DNA of 64,000 nt, taken from positions 1-64,000 of the forward strand of contig CAYJPL010000006.1 in the NCBI GenBank assembly GCA_964372125.1. The letters run 5' to 3'. Positions 47,427 to 56,648 of this stretch are shown here, piece by piece (position 1 is the stretch's first letter; the number at the start of each line of letters is the position of its first letter). The DNA is from Tannockella sp964372125 (lineage in GTDB: Bacteria > Bacillota_I > Bacilli_A > Erysipelotrichales > Coprobacillaceae). Under the pieces are notes generated by a model. That model did not search any database and was not told the DNA's origin. It saw only the letters and a list, made by a program, of their open reading frames with translations. The translations under genes were made by a program, and so were the position numbers.

Positions 47427-49166
47427 ATGGAATTTGCAAGTATTTATCATCGTACAAGCGATAACTGGTGTTATCCTCTTGATAGTGATACTTTAGAAAT
47501 AAAAATTAGAACAGGATATGATGTTACGGCAATCAATATCTTTTATGGTGATCCTTATGAAGGTGGAATCATGGGTGGAGATTGGACATGGAACGGCCAA
47601 AAACAAGAGATTAGTGAAGTGTGCAATCTGCAATATCATAAAATTTGGACAGTACAAATCAGCCCTAAATTTAAGAGGTTAAAGTATCATTTTGAAATTT
47701 TTGCTGATCAAGAAGTAACTTTGTTTTATGAAAATGGTTTTATGACACATGAGGAAAGTCAAATTCCAGGTAAAAAAATACAAAGTTTTATGATGCCATG
47801 GCTAAATGAAATTGATGTAAAAACGACTCCCAAATGGGCAGCAAGCACAATTTGGTATCAAATTTTTCCAGATCGCTTTGCAAGAGGGAATTTTGATATA
47901 AATAATGATATTGCACTGCCTTGGGCAAGTCGTAAGCCATCAAATGAAGATGTTTATGGTGGGGATTTACAAGGGATTATTAACCGTTTAGATTATTTAA
48001 AGGATTTAGGGATTACAGGTATCTATTTAAATCCAATCTTTACAGCTACTTCTACACATAAGTATGACACTGTAGATTACTTTGATATTGACCCAGGATT
48101 CGGCGATAAACAAACTTTTAAAAAACTAGTGGTAGAATGTCATAAACGTGACATTCGTGTAATGCTAGATGGTGTATTTAATCATAGCGGAAATGAATTT
48201 CCACTATGGAAAGAAGTACTAGAAAAAGGGGAAGACTCTAATTTCTATGATTGGTTCATGGTTAACGAATGGCCAATTGATCCATACAAAGGACACACTA
48301 GGGATAAAGAGTTCTATTCTTTTGCATTTGCTGCTAATATGCCAAAATTAAATACAAACAATCCAGAGGTAATTGAATACATTGCTACAATATGTGAATA
48401 TTGGATTAAAGAGTATGATATTGATGGGTGGAGATTAGATGTTGCTAATGAAATATCGCATGAATTATGTAAAGTAATTCAAAAAAGGTGTCGTGCATTA
48501 AAACCAGATATTTATATCTTGGGAGAGATTTGGCATGATTCTATTAATTGGTTACAAGGTGATGAATTTGATGCAGTAATGAATTATCCACTTACTAATG
48601 CAATTGATGATTTTTGGAGAAGTAAAGATGCAACTAATAAGCAACTGGAATATGCAATAAATACGTGTTATCAGCGCTACATGAGACAAACAAATGAAGT
48701 GTTATTTAACATGTTAGATTCTCATGACACGGAAAGAATGTACTATCGTGTAAACCATGATAAAGATGTATTTTATCAACAATTCATTATGTTATTTACA
48801 ATGACAGGTAGTATGAGTTTATACTATGGAACAGAAATCATCATGGATGGGGCACATGATCCATTGTGTCGTGCGTGTATGCCATGGGATAAAATTGATG
48901 CTGGAAAATACGATGAGGATATTAATAATTTTAAATGTTTGATTTCTTTACGTAAAAATAATGATGCATTAGTGAGTCAAAATATCAAATTTGAATATAA
49001 TCATGATGACAATAGAGTTATTGAATATTTAAAAGATAATCGTGTACGAGTTGTGATTAACAGCAGTGACAAGGAAATTACTTTGTCACATGAAAGTTGT
49101 TTATTTTCAAGAAAAATGAAGGATAATAAACTGCTTCCAGGTGGTGTTGCTATCACAGCAGTATAA
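47427..49166 (+). CDS. GH13_20 neopullulanase/cyclomaltodextrinase-type enzyme
   Basis: This intracellular alpha-amylase-family enzyme hydrolyses cyclodextrins, pullulan or maltooligosaccharides. The 579-residue protein has an N-terminal CBM34-like domain (about 1-125; MEFASIYHRTSDNWCYP). The (beta/alpha)8 domain follows with DGVFNHSG, GWRLDVANE (nucleophile Asp), ILGEIWHD (Glu) and MLDSHDTERM (Asp). No signal peptide is present. AGGAGG precedes ATG. It is the last gene of the glgP operon and ends at a terminator shared with the araC-type gene. Confidence 0.93.
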   Translation: MEFASIYHRTSDNWCYPLDSDTLEIKIRTGYDVTAINIFYGDPYEGGIMGGDWTWNGQKQEISEVCNLQYHKIWTVQISPKFKRLKYHFEIFADQEVTLFYENGFMTHEESQIPGKKIQSFMMPWLNEIDVKTTPKWAASTIWYQIFPDRFARGNFDINNDIALPWASRKPSNEDVYGGDLQGIINRLDYLKDLGITGIYLNPIFTATSTHKYDTVDYFDIDPGFGDKQTFKKLVVECHKRDIRVMLDGVFNHSGNEFPLWKEVLEKGEDSNFYDWFMVNEWPIDPYKGHTRDKEFYSFAFAANMPKLNTNNPEVIEYIATICEYWIKEYDIDGWRLDVANEISHELCKVIQKRCRALKPDIYILGEIWHDSINWLQGDEFDAVMNYPLTNAIDDFWRSKDATNKQLEYAINTCYQRYMRQTNEVLFNMLDSHDTERMYYRVNHDKDVFYQQFIMLFTMTGSMSLYYGTEIIMDGAHDPLCRACMPWDKIDAGKYDEDINNFKCLISLRKNNDALVSQNIKFEYNHDDNRVIEYLKDNRVRVVINSSDKEITLSHESCLFSRKMKDNKLLPGGVAITAV

Positions 49167-49204
49167 AAACCAGAGTTCATTAAAGAACACTGGTTTTCTT
49201 TTTT
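49166..49204. terminator. Bidirectional terminator between GH13_20 and AraC-type genes
   Basis: AAAACCAG-A-GTTC pairs with GAAC-A-CTGGTTTT around ATTAAA. A T-rich tail lies on the plus side, and an A-rich left side serves the minus strand. Confidence 0.88.
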
Positions 49205-50037
49205 GTCTGGCGATATATTTTAGGTGTTGTCCCAACAATTATTTTAAATTGCCGATTAAAATAACTAATGCTATTATAGCCAATTTCTAACGCAATATCC
49301 ACAATAGGCATAGTCTCGGTTGCCAGTAAAATACATGCTTTTTCAATACGAAGATAATTTAGATATTCAATAAAAGTTTTTCCGAATTGTGACTTAAAGT
49401 AACGACAAAAATAATTAGGCGACATATTAATATGCTTAGAAATGTCATCTAAAGTGATCTGTTCTGTATAATATTGATTTAGATAAGACATTAATTTCTT
49501 ATTTGTAGTGAGACTGGATTTGCTAGTAGATTCAATAAATAATTTTTCTGTATACAGTATATTGATTAATGTATACAGTTCAATCTTTGTTGCAAGTTGA
49601 TATCCAATAGCGCGATTAGTATCAATATGTACTAGATTCATAATAGATTTTTTTATTTTATCAAGTATAAAATTATCGTTAACTTTATTAGGAAATAAAA
49701 GTTTTTTTGTAATTAAGGGAGTCAGTATTTGCTGCTGGCTGTAGTCCTCAATATCAAAGCTTAGATACTCTAATGGAAATACATAAGCAACATACTCCAC
49801 GCCACTATTACTAGACGTCATGTGATGCATTGTTCCAGAATTAATAAAATAAACATCACCTGCAAAAAGAGTAAGCATATGTTCATCTACAAGTAGGTCT
49901 AAAGACCCCTTGAGAATATAAATGATTTCTATCTCATCATGCCAGTGTGCACAAACAATAAATTCGTTCGCCTTACAAATAAATTTGTAATTTTCAAATG
50001 GGAATTGTAAGCTACCACGTCTTAAAATTTCTTTCAT
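49180..50037 (-). CDS. AraC-family transcriptional regulator
   Basis: This 285-residue regulator is probably the activator of part of the alpha-glucan locus. The frame extends to 50118, but ATG at 50037 has GGAGG four bases upstream and gives a sensible N-terminus. An AraC-type cupin domain lies at about 20-100 (WHDEIEIIYILKGSLDLLVDE ... GDVYFINSGTMHH). The C-terminal pair of helix-turn-helix motifs lies at about 190-280 (ITLDDISKHINMSPNYFCRYFKSQFG and IVDIALEIGYNSISYFNRQFK). It is divergent from malL. A shared intergenic element, repeated at 57301, lies on its own promoter and on that of malL. Confidence 0.92.
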   Translation of the reverse strand: MKEILRRGSLQFPFENYKFICKANEFIVCAHWHDEIEIIYILKGSLDLLVDEHMLTLFAGDVYFINSGTMHHMTSSNSGVEYVAYVFPLEYLSFDIEDYSQQQILTPLITKKLLFPNKVNDNFILDKIKKSIMNLVHIDTNRAIGYQLATKIELYTLINILYTEKLFIESTSKSSLTTNKKLMSYLNQYYTEQITLDDISKHINMSPNYFCRYFKSQFGKTFIEYLNYLRIEKACILLATETMPIVDIALEIGYNSISYFNRQFKIIVGTTPKIYRQTKKKTSVL

Positions 50038-50058
50038 AAAACCTCCAAAAAGATAATA

Positions 50059-50118
50059 TTGTACTATAAAAAAATATTTATGTATTAGTATGTTAACACA
50101 AAACGTAATATAATACAA
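50059..50118. promoter_or_regulatory. Paired inverted element between araC-type gene and malL
   Basis: TTGTACTAT (50059-50067) and ATAATACAA (50110-50118) are inverted halves with 42 bases between them. The left half overlaps a minus-strand -10 (TACAAT or TATAGT) for the araC-type gene; the right half overlaps TATAAT (50109-50114) for malL. No good -35 is present for malL, as expected for an activator-dependent promoter. The same pair with the same spacing occurs at 57301-57360. Confidence 0.65.
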
Positions 50119-50142
50119 TTAATAAAGAATAGGAGATATGTT

Positions 50143-51798
50143 ATGAAAATAAGTTGGAAGGAAAGTGCAGTATGTTATCAAGTGTATCCTAGAAGTTTTA
50201 AGGATAGTAATCATGATGGAATTGGTGATATTCCTGGAATTATTGAAAAATTAGATTATTTGAAAGATTTAGGTATTGATGTTATTTGGGTATCACCATT
50301 TTACAAGTCACCGAATGCGGATAATGGCTATGACATTAGTGACTATCAAGATATAATGGATGAGTTTGGTACAATTGAAGATTGTAAGCAATTAATTAAA
50401 GAAGTTCATAAGCGAGGAATGAAGATTATTATTGACTTAGTTATAAACCATACCTCTGATGAACATGCATGGTTTATTGAGTCAATAAGTAGTAAAGATA
50501 GTCCAAAAAGAGATTGGTATATATGGAAAAAAGGTGACAACGGTAAAGCTCCAAATAACTGGGAGAGTATTTTTGAAGGAAGCGCATGGCAGTATGATGA
50601 AGCAAGTGATGAATATTATTTACATATATTTGATAAAAAACAACCTGATTTAAATTGGGAAAACCAAGAAGTGAGAAATGCATTATATGATATGGTGAAT
50701 TGGTGGTTAGACCAAGATATTGATGGATTCCGTGTAGATGCAATATCTCATATTAAAAAGGATATTACATTTGAAGATATGAAGAATCCAGATAACTTAG
50801 AATATGTTCCGTGTTTTGATAAAATGATGAATTATCCAGGTATTGATGAAATGCTACAAGATTTAAAGAAAAATACATTCTCTAAGCATAACATTATGAC
50901 AGTTGGAGAAGCAAATGGGGTAGAACCAATGGATGCTCATTTATGGTCAAGCAAAGAAAATGGTCATTTTGATATGATTTTCCAATTTCAACATCTAAAG
51001 CTGTGGAATGAAGAAACAAGTGAATTAGATTTAGTTGCTATGAAAAAAACATTAGATGCATGGCAACAAGCATTAGATGGAATCGGGTGGAATGCATTAT
51101 ACATTGAGAATCATGATTTACCTAGAGTTATTTCAACATGGGGAAATGACAAAGAATATTGGAAAGAAAGTGCAAAAACACTTGCATTGATGTATTTCAT
51201 GCAAAAAGGAACACCGTTTATTTATCAAGGACAAGAAATCGGAATGACAAATATTCATGTTAATGAAATTGAAGAATATAGGGAACAACCCACAGCAATT
51301 CGTTATTATAAAAATATTGAAAATGGAATGGATAAAAAAGATGCAATGGCTATTGCCTATGCAACGACACGAGCAAATTCAAGAACACCAATGCAATGGG
51401 ATGATGAACCATATGGTGGCTTTTCAACAGTGAGTCCTTGGATGAACACAAATGAAAATTACAAAGAAATAAATGTCGCGACACAGATTCGTGATAAGGA
51501 TTCAATATATCATTTCTATAAAGAATTAATTTCTATAAGAAAAACATATACAAGCTTGATCCATGCAAAGTGTAATTTAATTCATCCAGAAGACAAAAAC
51601 ATTTATGCTTATACAAGAACAACTGATAAAGATACATATTTAGTCGTTTGTAACATGTCAAGTATGGAGCAAAGTTTTGACTACGGAAAAAAACTTACAG
51701 GAAAATTTTTAATTACAACACATAGTGACATTATAGTGAATGATAATATAGTAACATTACGTCCATACGAATCTTTTATGCTTAAGCAAGAAAGATAA
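50143..51798 (+). CDS. malL: GH13_31 alpha-glucosidase (oligo-1,6-glucosidase-like)
   Basis: This is a cytoplasmic retaining alpha-glucosidase that releases glucose from short alpha-1,4- and alpha-1,6-linked oligosaccharides. The 551-residue protein has the N-terminal VCYQVYPRSFKDSNHDGIGDI, then IIDLVINHTSDEH, GFRVDAISHI (nucleophile Asp), TVGEANGV (Glu) and YIENHDLPR (Asp). The residue after the Asp in GFRVDAISHI is Ala, a position that in this family often tracks linkage preference: Val there favours 1,6-linkages in many oligo-1,6-glucosidases. ATAGGAG precedes ATG. It is a single-gene unit divergent from the araC-type regulator and ends in a terminator. Confidence 0.93.
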   Translation: MKISWKESAVCYQVYPRSFKDSNHDGIGDIPGIIEKLDYLKDLGIDVIWVSPFYKSPNADNGYDISDYQDIMDEFGTIEDCKQLIKEVHKRGMKIIIDLVINHTSDEHAWFIESISSKDSPKRDWYIWKKGDNGKAPNNWESIFEGSAWQYDEASDEYYLHIFDKKQPDLNWENQEVRNALYDMVNWWLDQDIDGFRVDAISHIKKDITFEDMKNPDNLEYVPCFDKMMNYPGIDEMLQDLKKNTFSKHNIMTVGEANGVEPMDAHLWSSKENGHFDMIFQFQHLKLWNEETSELDLVAMKKTLDAWQQALDGIGWNALYIENHDLPRVISTWGNDKEYWKESAKTLALMYFMQKGTPFIYQGQEIGMTNIHVNEIEEYREQPTAIRYYKNIENGMDKKDAMAIAYATTRANSRTPMQWDDEPYGGFSTVSPWMNTNENYKEINVATQIRDKDSIYHFYKELISIRKTYTSLIHAKCNLIHPEDKNIYAYTRTTDKDTYLVVCNMSSMEQSFDYGKKLTGKFLITTHSDIIVNDNIVTLRPYESFMLKQER

Positions 51799-51814
51799 AC
51801 TATAGAATAGAAAT

Positions 51815-51888
51815 AGGCATATATAACTCCTTTCGTTTTTGATTAAGCACTTAAATTGAAAAACGAGTTATAAACTATGTCTTTTTTT
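51815..51888 (+). terminator. Long terminator after malL
   Basis: AGGCATA pairs with TATGTCT, and inside that ATAACTC and CGTTTTT pair with AAAAACG and AGTTAT. A run of seven T residues follows. Confidence 0.8.
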
Positions 51889-51980
51889 ATTGTAAAGAAA
51901 AACAGGAAGACTTATTTGTCTCCCAGTAAAAGTATAGAGCTAGAGTTGTTTTCGAAGGAAACAAATCTTTTTAGATTATT

Positions 51981-52013
51981 TTATGAAAACGTTTGCAAAA
52001 AACGTTTTCATAA
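51981..52013. promoter_or_regulatory. Double operator on ABC importer promoter
   Basis: Two operator-like sites lie side by side: GAAAACGTTTGC (51985-51996) and AAAAACGTTTTC (51998-52009). Their outer parts form a perfect 14-bp inverted repeat (51981-51994 with 52000-52013). They straddle the -35 of the malE promoter. The left one also fits the CcpA cre pattern (TGAAAACGTTTGCA). Confidence 0.78.
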
Positions 52014-52021
52014 GTTATAAT
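51993..52021 (+). promoter_or_regulatory. Promoter of maltodextrin ABC importer operon
   Basis: TTGCAA (51993-51998) and TATAAT (52016-52021) are exactly 17 bases apart and are embedded in the double operator. Confidence 0.78.
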
Positions 52022-52089
52022 GAAATAGTCGGTGGAGGGAATAAGTTTACCACCAATACAAGTGAACGCATACAGAGGAGGAAATTTAA

Positions 52090-53265
52090 ATGAAAAAAGT
52101 TGTAGCGTCAATAGCAGCACTAACATTAGTGTTAACAGGGTGTTCATCTGGAGGAGAAGAAGCAGATGGAAAAACAGTATTACAAGTACAAGCTGAAGAA
52201 AACCAAATGGCATTCTATGAAGCAGTAGAAAAAGAATTCGAAGCTGAGCATGAAGACATCGATGTTCAATTTGTTGAAGCAGGAATGTTTGACATCGTTG
52301 ATTCACTTGCAACAAAAAAAGGAAATACGACAGATGTATTCATGGTTCCAAATGATAGAATTGGTGATTTATCACAACAAAAATTAATTGCACCAATCAC
52401 AGCTGATATTTCGAAATATACAGAAACAGCACAAACAGCATCAAACTTCGATGGTGAAAATTATATGGTGCCAATGAGTACAGATACAACATTATTATTT
52501 TATAATAAAACAGTTACTACAGAAGAGCCAGCAACATTATCTGAATTAAGTGCAGAAGAGTTTGCAGCAAAATGGACTGACTTCTATGTGACAGCTGGAA
52601 TGTTCTATTCAAATGGTGGATACATTTTTGGTGATAATAATACTGATACTAGCGATATAGGATTAGCAAATGAAGGTTCAGTAAAAGCTGGAGAAGCAAT
52701 TCAAGCATTATATGCATCTGGTGATCCAACTTGGGTTGCATTAAAAGAAGAAACTTCAGGATATGAAGTAATGGTACAAGATTTTGTTGATGGAAACAAA
52801 TCATATATTATTGATGGACCATGGAAAGTAGCTGACTTTGAAAAAGCAGGTTTAGCAGCTGAAGATTTAGGATATATGGCTATCCCTTCATGGGATGGAA
52901 CTGCTGACTATAAACCATTAGCAGGAACAAAAGGATTGGCAGTAAATGCTTATAGTTCAGAATTAGAAGAAGCACAATTATTTGTATCATTTGTTGCCAC
53001 AAAAGATTGGGGAACAAAATGGCATGAAACTACTAAAGAAGTAAATCCACATACTGAAGTAGTGTATGAAGAAGGAACACTTGCAGCGGTAGTATTAGAA
53101 GCAACTGCTAGTGCAACATCTATGCCAAACGATCCAGCAATTGGAAAAGTTTGGGAGCCAATGGCTGATGCTTTAAAACAAGGAGCAAATGGAGCAGATG
53201 TAGCAGAATCTTTAGAAGCGGCAAAAGTGGTTATTGATCAAGAAATACAAGCAATGGGTGAATAA
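52090..53265 (+). CDS. malE: Maltodextrin ABC transporter substrate-binding lipoprotein
   Basis: This family 1 extracellular solute-binding protein captures maltodextrins and delivers them to the permease. The 391-residue protein has a lipoprotein signal (ALTLVLTGC, lipidated Cys near residue 18) and the typical two-domain fold signatures (TDVFMVPNDRIGDL, DGPWKVADFEKAG). AGAGGAGG precedes ATG 52090. It is the first gene of the importer operon, behind a double operator. A hairpin after its stop may favour higher expression of this component. Confidence 0.93.
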   Translation: MKKVVASIAALTLVLTGCSSGGEEADGKTVLQVQAEENQMAFYEAVEKEFEAEHEDIDVQFVEAGMFDIVDSLATKKGNTTDVFMVPNDRIGDLSQQKLIAPITADISKYTETAQTASNFDGENYMVPMSTDTTLLFYNKTVTTEEPATLSELSAEEFAAKWTDFYVTAGMFYSNGGYIFGDNNTDTSDIGLANEGSVKAGEAIQALYASGDPTWVALKEETSGYEVMVQDFVDGNKSYIIDGPWKVADFEKAGLAAEDLGYMAIPSWDGTADYKPLAGTKGLAVNAYSSELEEAQLFVSFVATKDWGTKWHETTKEVNPHTEVVYEEGTLAAVVLEATASATSMPNDPAIGKVWEPMADALKQGANGADVAESLEAAKVVIDQEIQAMGE

Positions 53266-53279
53266 CTAGATTATAAATA

Positions 53280-53321
53280 GGTACATTAGTCACTAAAAAG
53301 CTAGTGTACCTTGCTTTTTTT
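53280..53321 (+). terminator. Intercistronic hairpin/attenuator between malE and malF
   Basis: GGTACATTAGT pairs with GCTAGTGTACC (G-T pairs allowed), then TTGCTTTTTTT. It lies between the binding-protein gene and the permease gene and probably acts as a partial terminator or 3' stabiliser, giving excess binding protein. Confidence 0.7.
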
Positions 53322-53337
53322 GAAAGGAGAAGTAGGA

Positions 53338-54645
53338 ATGAGTAGCAAAATGATATTTTGGATGTCCTTTTTAGTACCAGGGAGTGGGCATCTTGTTTTA
53401 AAACGTTATAAAGCAGCACTTTTTGGGTTTATATATACAATAATTGCATGGCTAAGTACGATCTTATATTTGATTCCTAATGTATTAAAAACATTTGTGA
53501 CTCAAACAGGTGGAGAATATGCTGGAACTACAACATTAGGATATGAACCATTTCAGGATGATTCGTTTTTAATTTTAGTTTGGTTTGTGTTCACAATAGC
53601 CATTTTAGTAGTTTATATTCTTACAAACTATGCATTTGCACGTAATGCAAGAAGTACAAAACAAACAATAGATAATGGTGAGGTTGTTTTATCTCTAAAA
53701 GAAAAAGCAAAAGTATTAGCACCGGAAATCGTGCCACAAGCGATTGTTGGTCCGATGTTCATACTTATGTTTTTATTCTTATTTGTACCAGCGATTGTAT
53801 CGATATTAATTGCATTCACAAATTATAAAACCCCAGTTTTACCACCAGCATTTTTGCTTGAGTGGGAAGGGTTAAATAACTTTATGGACCTATTTAGTGA
53901 TCCACGTCTATCAGCTGTGTTTACTGATACGATTTCATGGACATTAATTTGGACATTTAGTGCAACATTACTAGTATTATTTTTAGGAACATTCCTTGCT
54001 GTGTTATGTAACAACAAAAACATCAAAGGAAAAAAATTCTTTAGAAGTGTATATCTATTACCGTGGGCAGTTCCAGCCTTCTTAACAATATTAGTGTTTC
54101 AAATTTTCTTCTCTCGTGTAGGAACAATGAATACAATTGTAATTCCGTTCTTTACAGGAGCAGCGTATGACATAAATACAGCGATACCGTTCCTAGTTAA
54201 TCCAGATATCGCAAAAGTTGTGATTATCTTGATCCAAGGATGGCTAGGATTCCCATATATTTATGTATTAGTAACAGGGATATTACAAACAATACCTGCA
54301 GATTTATATGAAGCTGCAAATATGGATGGGGGAAATCCATGGTCGAATTTCTGGGATATTACATTCCCAATCATTATGGCTAGTGCTGCCCCAACTATGA
54401 TTACTCAGTTTACATTTAACTTTAACAATGTTGTCATCATCTACTTACTGACGGGATCAGTTGTAAAAGACGTTGGGGCAACATACGGACCACTTGAAAC
54501 AATAGCTTCGATGGGTTACCAATTAATGCTCGATGCAGAATTTTCAACAGCAGCCGTATTTACATTGATTACATCAGTTATCGTATCATCAGTAGTGTTA
54601 TGGTCGTGGATAAAAACAGGTGCATTTAAAAAGGAGGAAGTATAG
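53338..54645 (+). CDS. malF: Maltodextrin ABC transporter permease MalF-type
   Basis: This inner-membrane permease has 435 residues when started at ATG 53338, which follows GAAAGGAG; the frame opens at TTG 53311 inside the hairpin. It has about eight hydrophobic segments. The first two precede the binding-protein-dependent transport domain, as in MalF. The EAA loop is EAANMDGGNPWSNFWDITFPII, which contacts the ATPase. malG follows directly. Confidence 0.94.
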   Translation: MSSKMIFWMSFLVPGSGHLVLKRYKAALFGFIYTIIAWLSTILYLIPNVLKTFVTQTGGEYAGTTTLGYEPFQDDSFLILVWFVFTIAILVVYILTNYAFARNARSTKQTIDNGEVVLSLKEKAKVLAPEIVPQAIVGPMFILMFLFLFVPAIVSILIAFTNYKTPVLPPAFLLEWEGLNNFMDLFSDPRLSAVFTDTISWTLIWTFSATLLVLFLGTFLAVLCNNKNIKGKKFFRSVYLLPWAVPAFLTILVFQIFFSRVGTMNTIVIPFFTGAAYDINTAIPFLVNPDIAKVVIILIQGWLGFPYIYVLVTGILQTIPADLYEAANMDGGNPWSNFWDITFPIIMASAAPTMITQFTFNFNNVVIIYLLTGSVVKDVGATYGPLETIASMGYQLMLDAEFSTAAVFTLITSVIVSSVVLWSWIKTGAFKKEEV

Positions 54646-54646
54646 T

Positions 54647-55516
54647 ATGACTAAAGGAAAATTACGTAAAAAATTAACGTTATTAGCAATTTATGCGGTG
54701 TTAATTACAATGGCAATTTTAATTTTATTTCCACTTTTTGTAACTTTAATGAGTGCATTTAATACTTCAAATTCACTTTATTCTACATCATTAATTCCTG
54801 AAACGTTTAGCTTTATTGATAACTTCACTCGTTTATTTACAGAGACAGATTATATTCGTTGGTATATGAACACGTTTGGAATTTCTGTTGCTGCAATGAT
54901 TCTTGCAACTGCAATTATCACAGTTATGGGATTTGTATATTCTAGATATCGTTTTAAAGGAAGAAAGATATCATTAACATTATTATTAGTTATTCAAATT
55001 ATTCCAAGTGGAAGTACTTTAATTGCATTATATGCTATTGCACAATCATTAGGAATCTATTCATCACAAAATGCAACGATGTATACATACATGTTTTTAA
55101 CATTAATATATGCAGTAGGTGCAATACCAATGAATACTTTACTAATGAAAGGATACTATGATTCAATACCTAGGGAACTAGATGAATCTGCAAAAATTGA
55201 TGGAGCAACACACTTTCAAGTATTTAAGCAAATATTAATTCCATTGGTAAAACCAATGATCGCTGTAACTGCATTATTTACATTCTTAGCACCAATTGGA
55301 GATGTTGTGATGCCAAACTTTTTAGTAGCGAGTGCGAGTGCAGCTGATAAAACATTAGCGCTTGGATTAAACGGATTGATTTCAGACCCGACAAATTCGT
55401 CATATAACTTATTTGCAGCAGGGTCAATTTTAATCGCCATACCAGCAATCTTACTTTTTTATAAATTCCAAAAGTATATTGTTGGTGGATTAACAGATGG
55501 AGGAGTAAAAGGATAA
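54647..55516 (+). CDS. malG: Maltodextrin ABC transporter permease MalG-type
   Basis: The second permease has 289 residues. The frame opens at 54620, but ATG 54647 follows AAGGAGGAAG and starts one base after the malF stop. It has six hydrophobic segments and the EAA loop ELDESAKIDGATHFQVFKQILIPLVKP. It belongs to the MalFG heterodimer, which carries the oligosaccharide across the membrane. Confidence 0.95.
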   Translation: MTKGKLRKKLTLLAIYAVLITMAILILFPLFVTLMSAFNTSNSLYSTSLIPETFSFIDNFTRLFTETDYIRWYMNTFGISVAAMILATAIITVMGFVYSRYRFKGRKISLTLLLVIQIIPSGSTLIALYAIAQSLGIYSSQNATMYTYMFLTLIYAVGAIPMNTLLMKGYYDSIPRELDESAKIDGATHFQVFKQILIPLVKPMIAVTALFTFLAPIGDVVMPNFLVASASAADKTLALGLNGLISDPTNSSYNLFAAGSILIAIPAILLFYKFQKYIVGGLTDGGVKG

Positions 55517-55517
55517 T

Positions 55518-56648
55518 ATGAAAAAAATAGTACTGAAAAATGTAAGAAAAATATACCCAGGGAATCCTGAGTATTCTGTAAAAGAATTCAACTTAGAGAT
55601 AGAAGAGGGAGAATTCATTGTATTTGTAGGTCCTTCTGGATGTGGTAAATCAACTACATTGCGTATGATTGCTGGACTAGAAGATATTAGTGAAGGGGAA
55701 TTATGGATTGATGGAGAACTTGCAAATGATATGAGTTCAAAAGAACGTGATATCGCAATGGTATTCCAAAGTTATGCATTATACCCACATATGAAAGTTT
55801 CAGAAAATATTGGATATGGTCTGAAATTACGTAAATACCCAAAAAACGAAATCAAAGAAGCAGTAGAAAATGTTTCTAATGACCTTGCATTATCTGATTA
55901 CTTGGACCGTCTTCCAAAAAATCTTTCAGGTGGACAAAGACAGCGTGTTGCTTTAGGTCGTGCAATGATTCGTAAACCTAAATTATTCTTAATGGATGAA
56001 CCTTTAAGTAACTTGGATGCAAAATTACGTACTTCTACACGTACTGAAATTGCAAGATTACATCGTGAAAAAGGTGTTGTTACTATTTATGTAACACATG
56101 ATCAAGTAGAAGCGATGACAATGGCAGATCGTATTGTCGTTATGTCTATGGGAGAAATTCAACAAATAGGATCTCCTAGAGAACTATATACAAATCCAAT
56201 CAATAAGTTTGTAGCTACATTTATTGGTCAACCACCAATGAATATGATCAATGGAACTTACAAAGATGGTAAATTCACTTGTTCAGGATTTAGTATTGAT
56301 GTAAGTGAAGCAGATAAGAAAATATTAGATACACAAGGATACAGTGGAAAAGAAATTACACTAGGTGTACGTTCACATGCAATAAATGATGGTAACCTGT
56401 ATAAAGAAACATATCCAAGAGCAACAATTACGGTTACACCAATTAATGTTGAATATTTAGGGGATAGTATTAGCGTTTTCTTTGAACCTGAACCAGGAAA
56501 CTATTTTGTATCTTCTATCTCTGCTCGTAATGATGTAGAGGTTGATAAACCTTATGAATTAGTCATCGAAAACACAAAATTACACTTCTTTGACGTAGAT
56601 ACAGAAAAATCAATTAAGCATGAATACAACTCAAAAGAGACTGCGTAA
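55518..56648 (+). CDS. malK: Sugar ABC transporter ATP-binding protein (MalK/MsmK-type)
   Basis: The ATPase of the importer has 376 residues. The nucleotide-binding domain shows Walker A GPSGCGKST, signature LSGGQRQRVALGRA, Walker B LFLMDEP and the H-loop VTHDQ. A TOBE-type regulatory domain follows (about 235-370). It starts one base after malG. The next gene starts inside its 3' end by 29 bases, so it is translationally linked. Confidence 0.96.
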   Translation: MKKIVLKNVRKIYPGNPEYSVKEFNLEIEEGEFIVFVGPSGCGKSTTLRMIAGLEDISEGELWIDGELANDMSSKERDIAMVFQSYALYPHMKVSENIGYGLKLRKYPKNEIKEAVENVSNDLALSDYLDRLPKNLSGGQRQRVALGRAMIRKPKLFLMDEPLSNLDAKLRTSTRTEIARLHREKGVVTIYVTHDQVEAMTMADRIVVMSMGEIQQIGSPRELYTNPINKFVATFIGQPPMNMINGTYKDGKFTCSGFSIDVSEADKKILDTQGYSGKEITLGVRSHAINDGNLYKETYPRATITVTPINVEYLGDSISVFFEPEPGNYFVSSISARNDVEVDKPYELVIENTKLHFFDVDTEKSIKHEYNSKETA

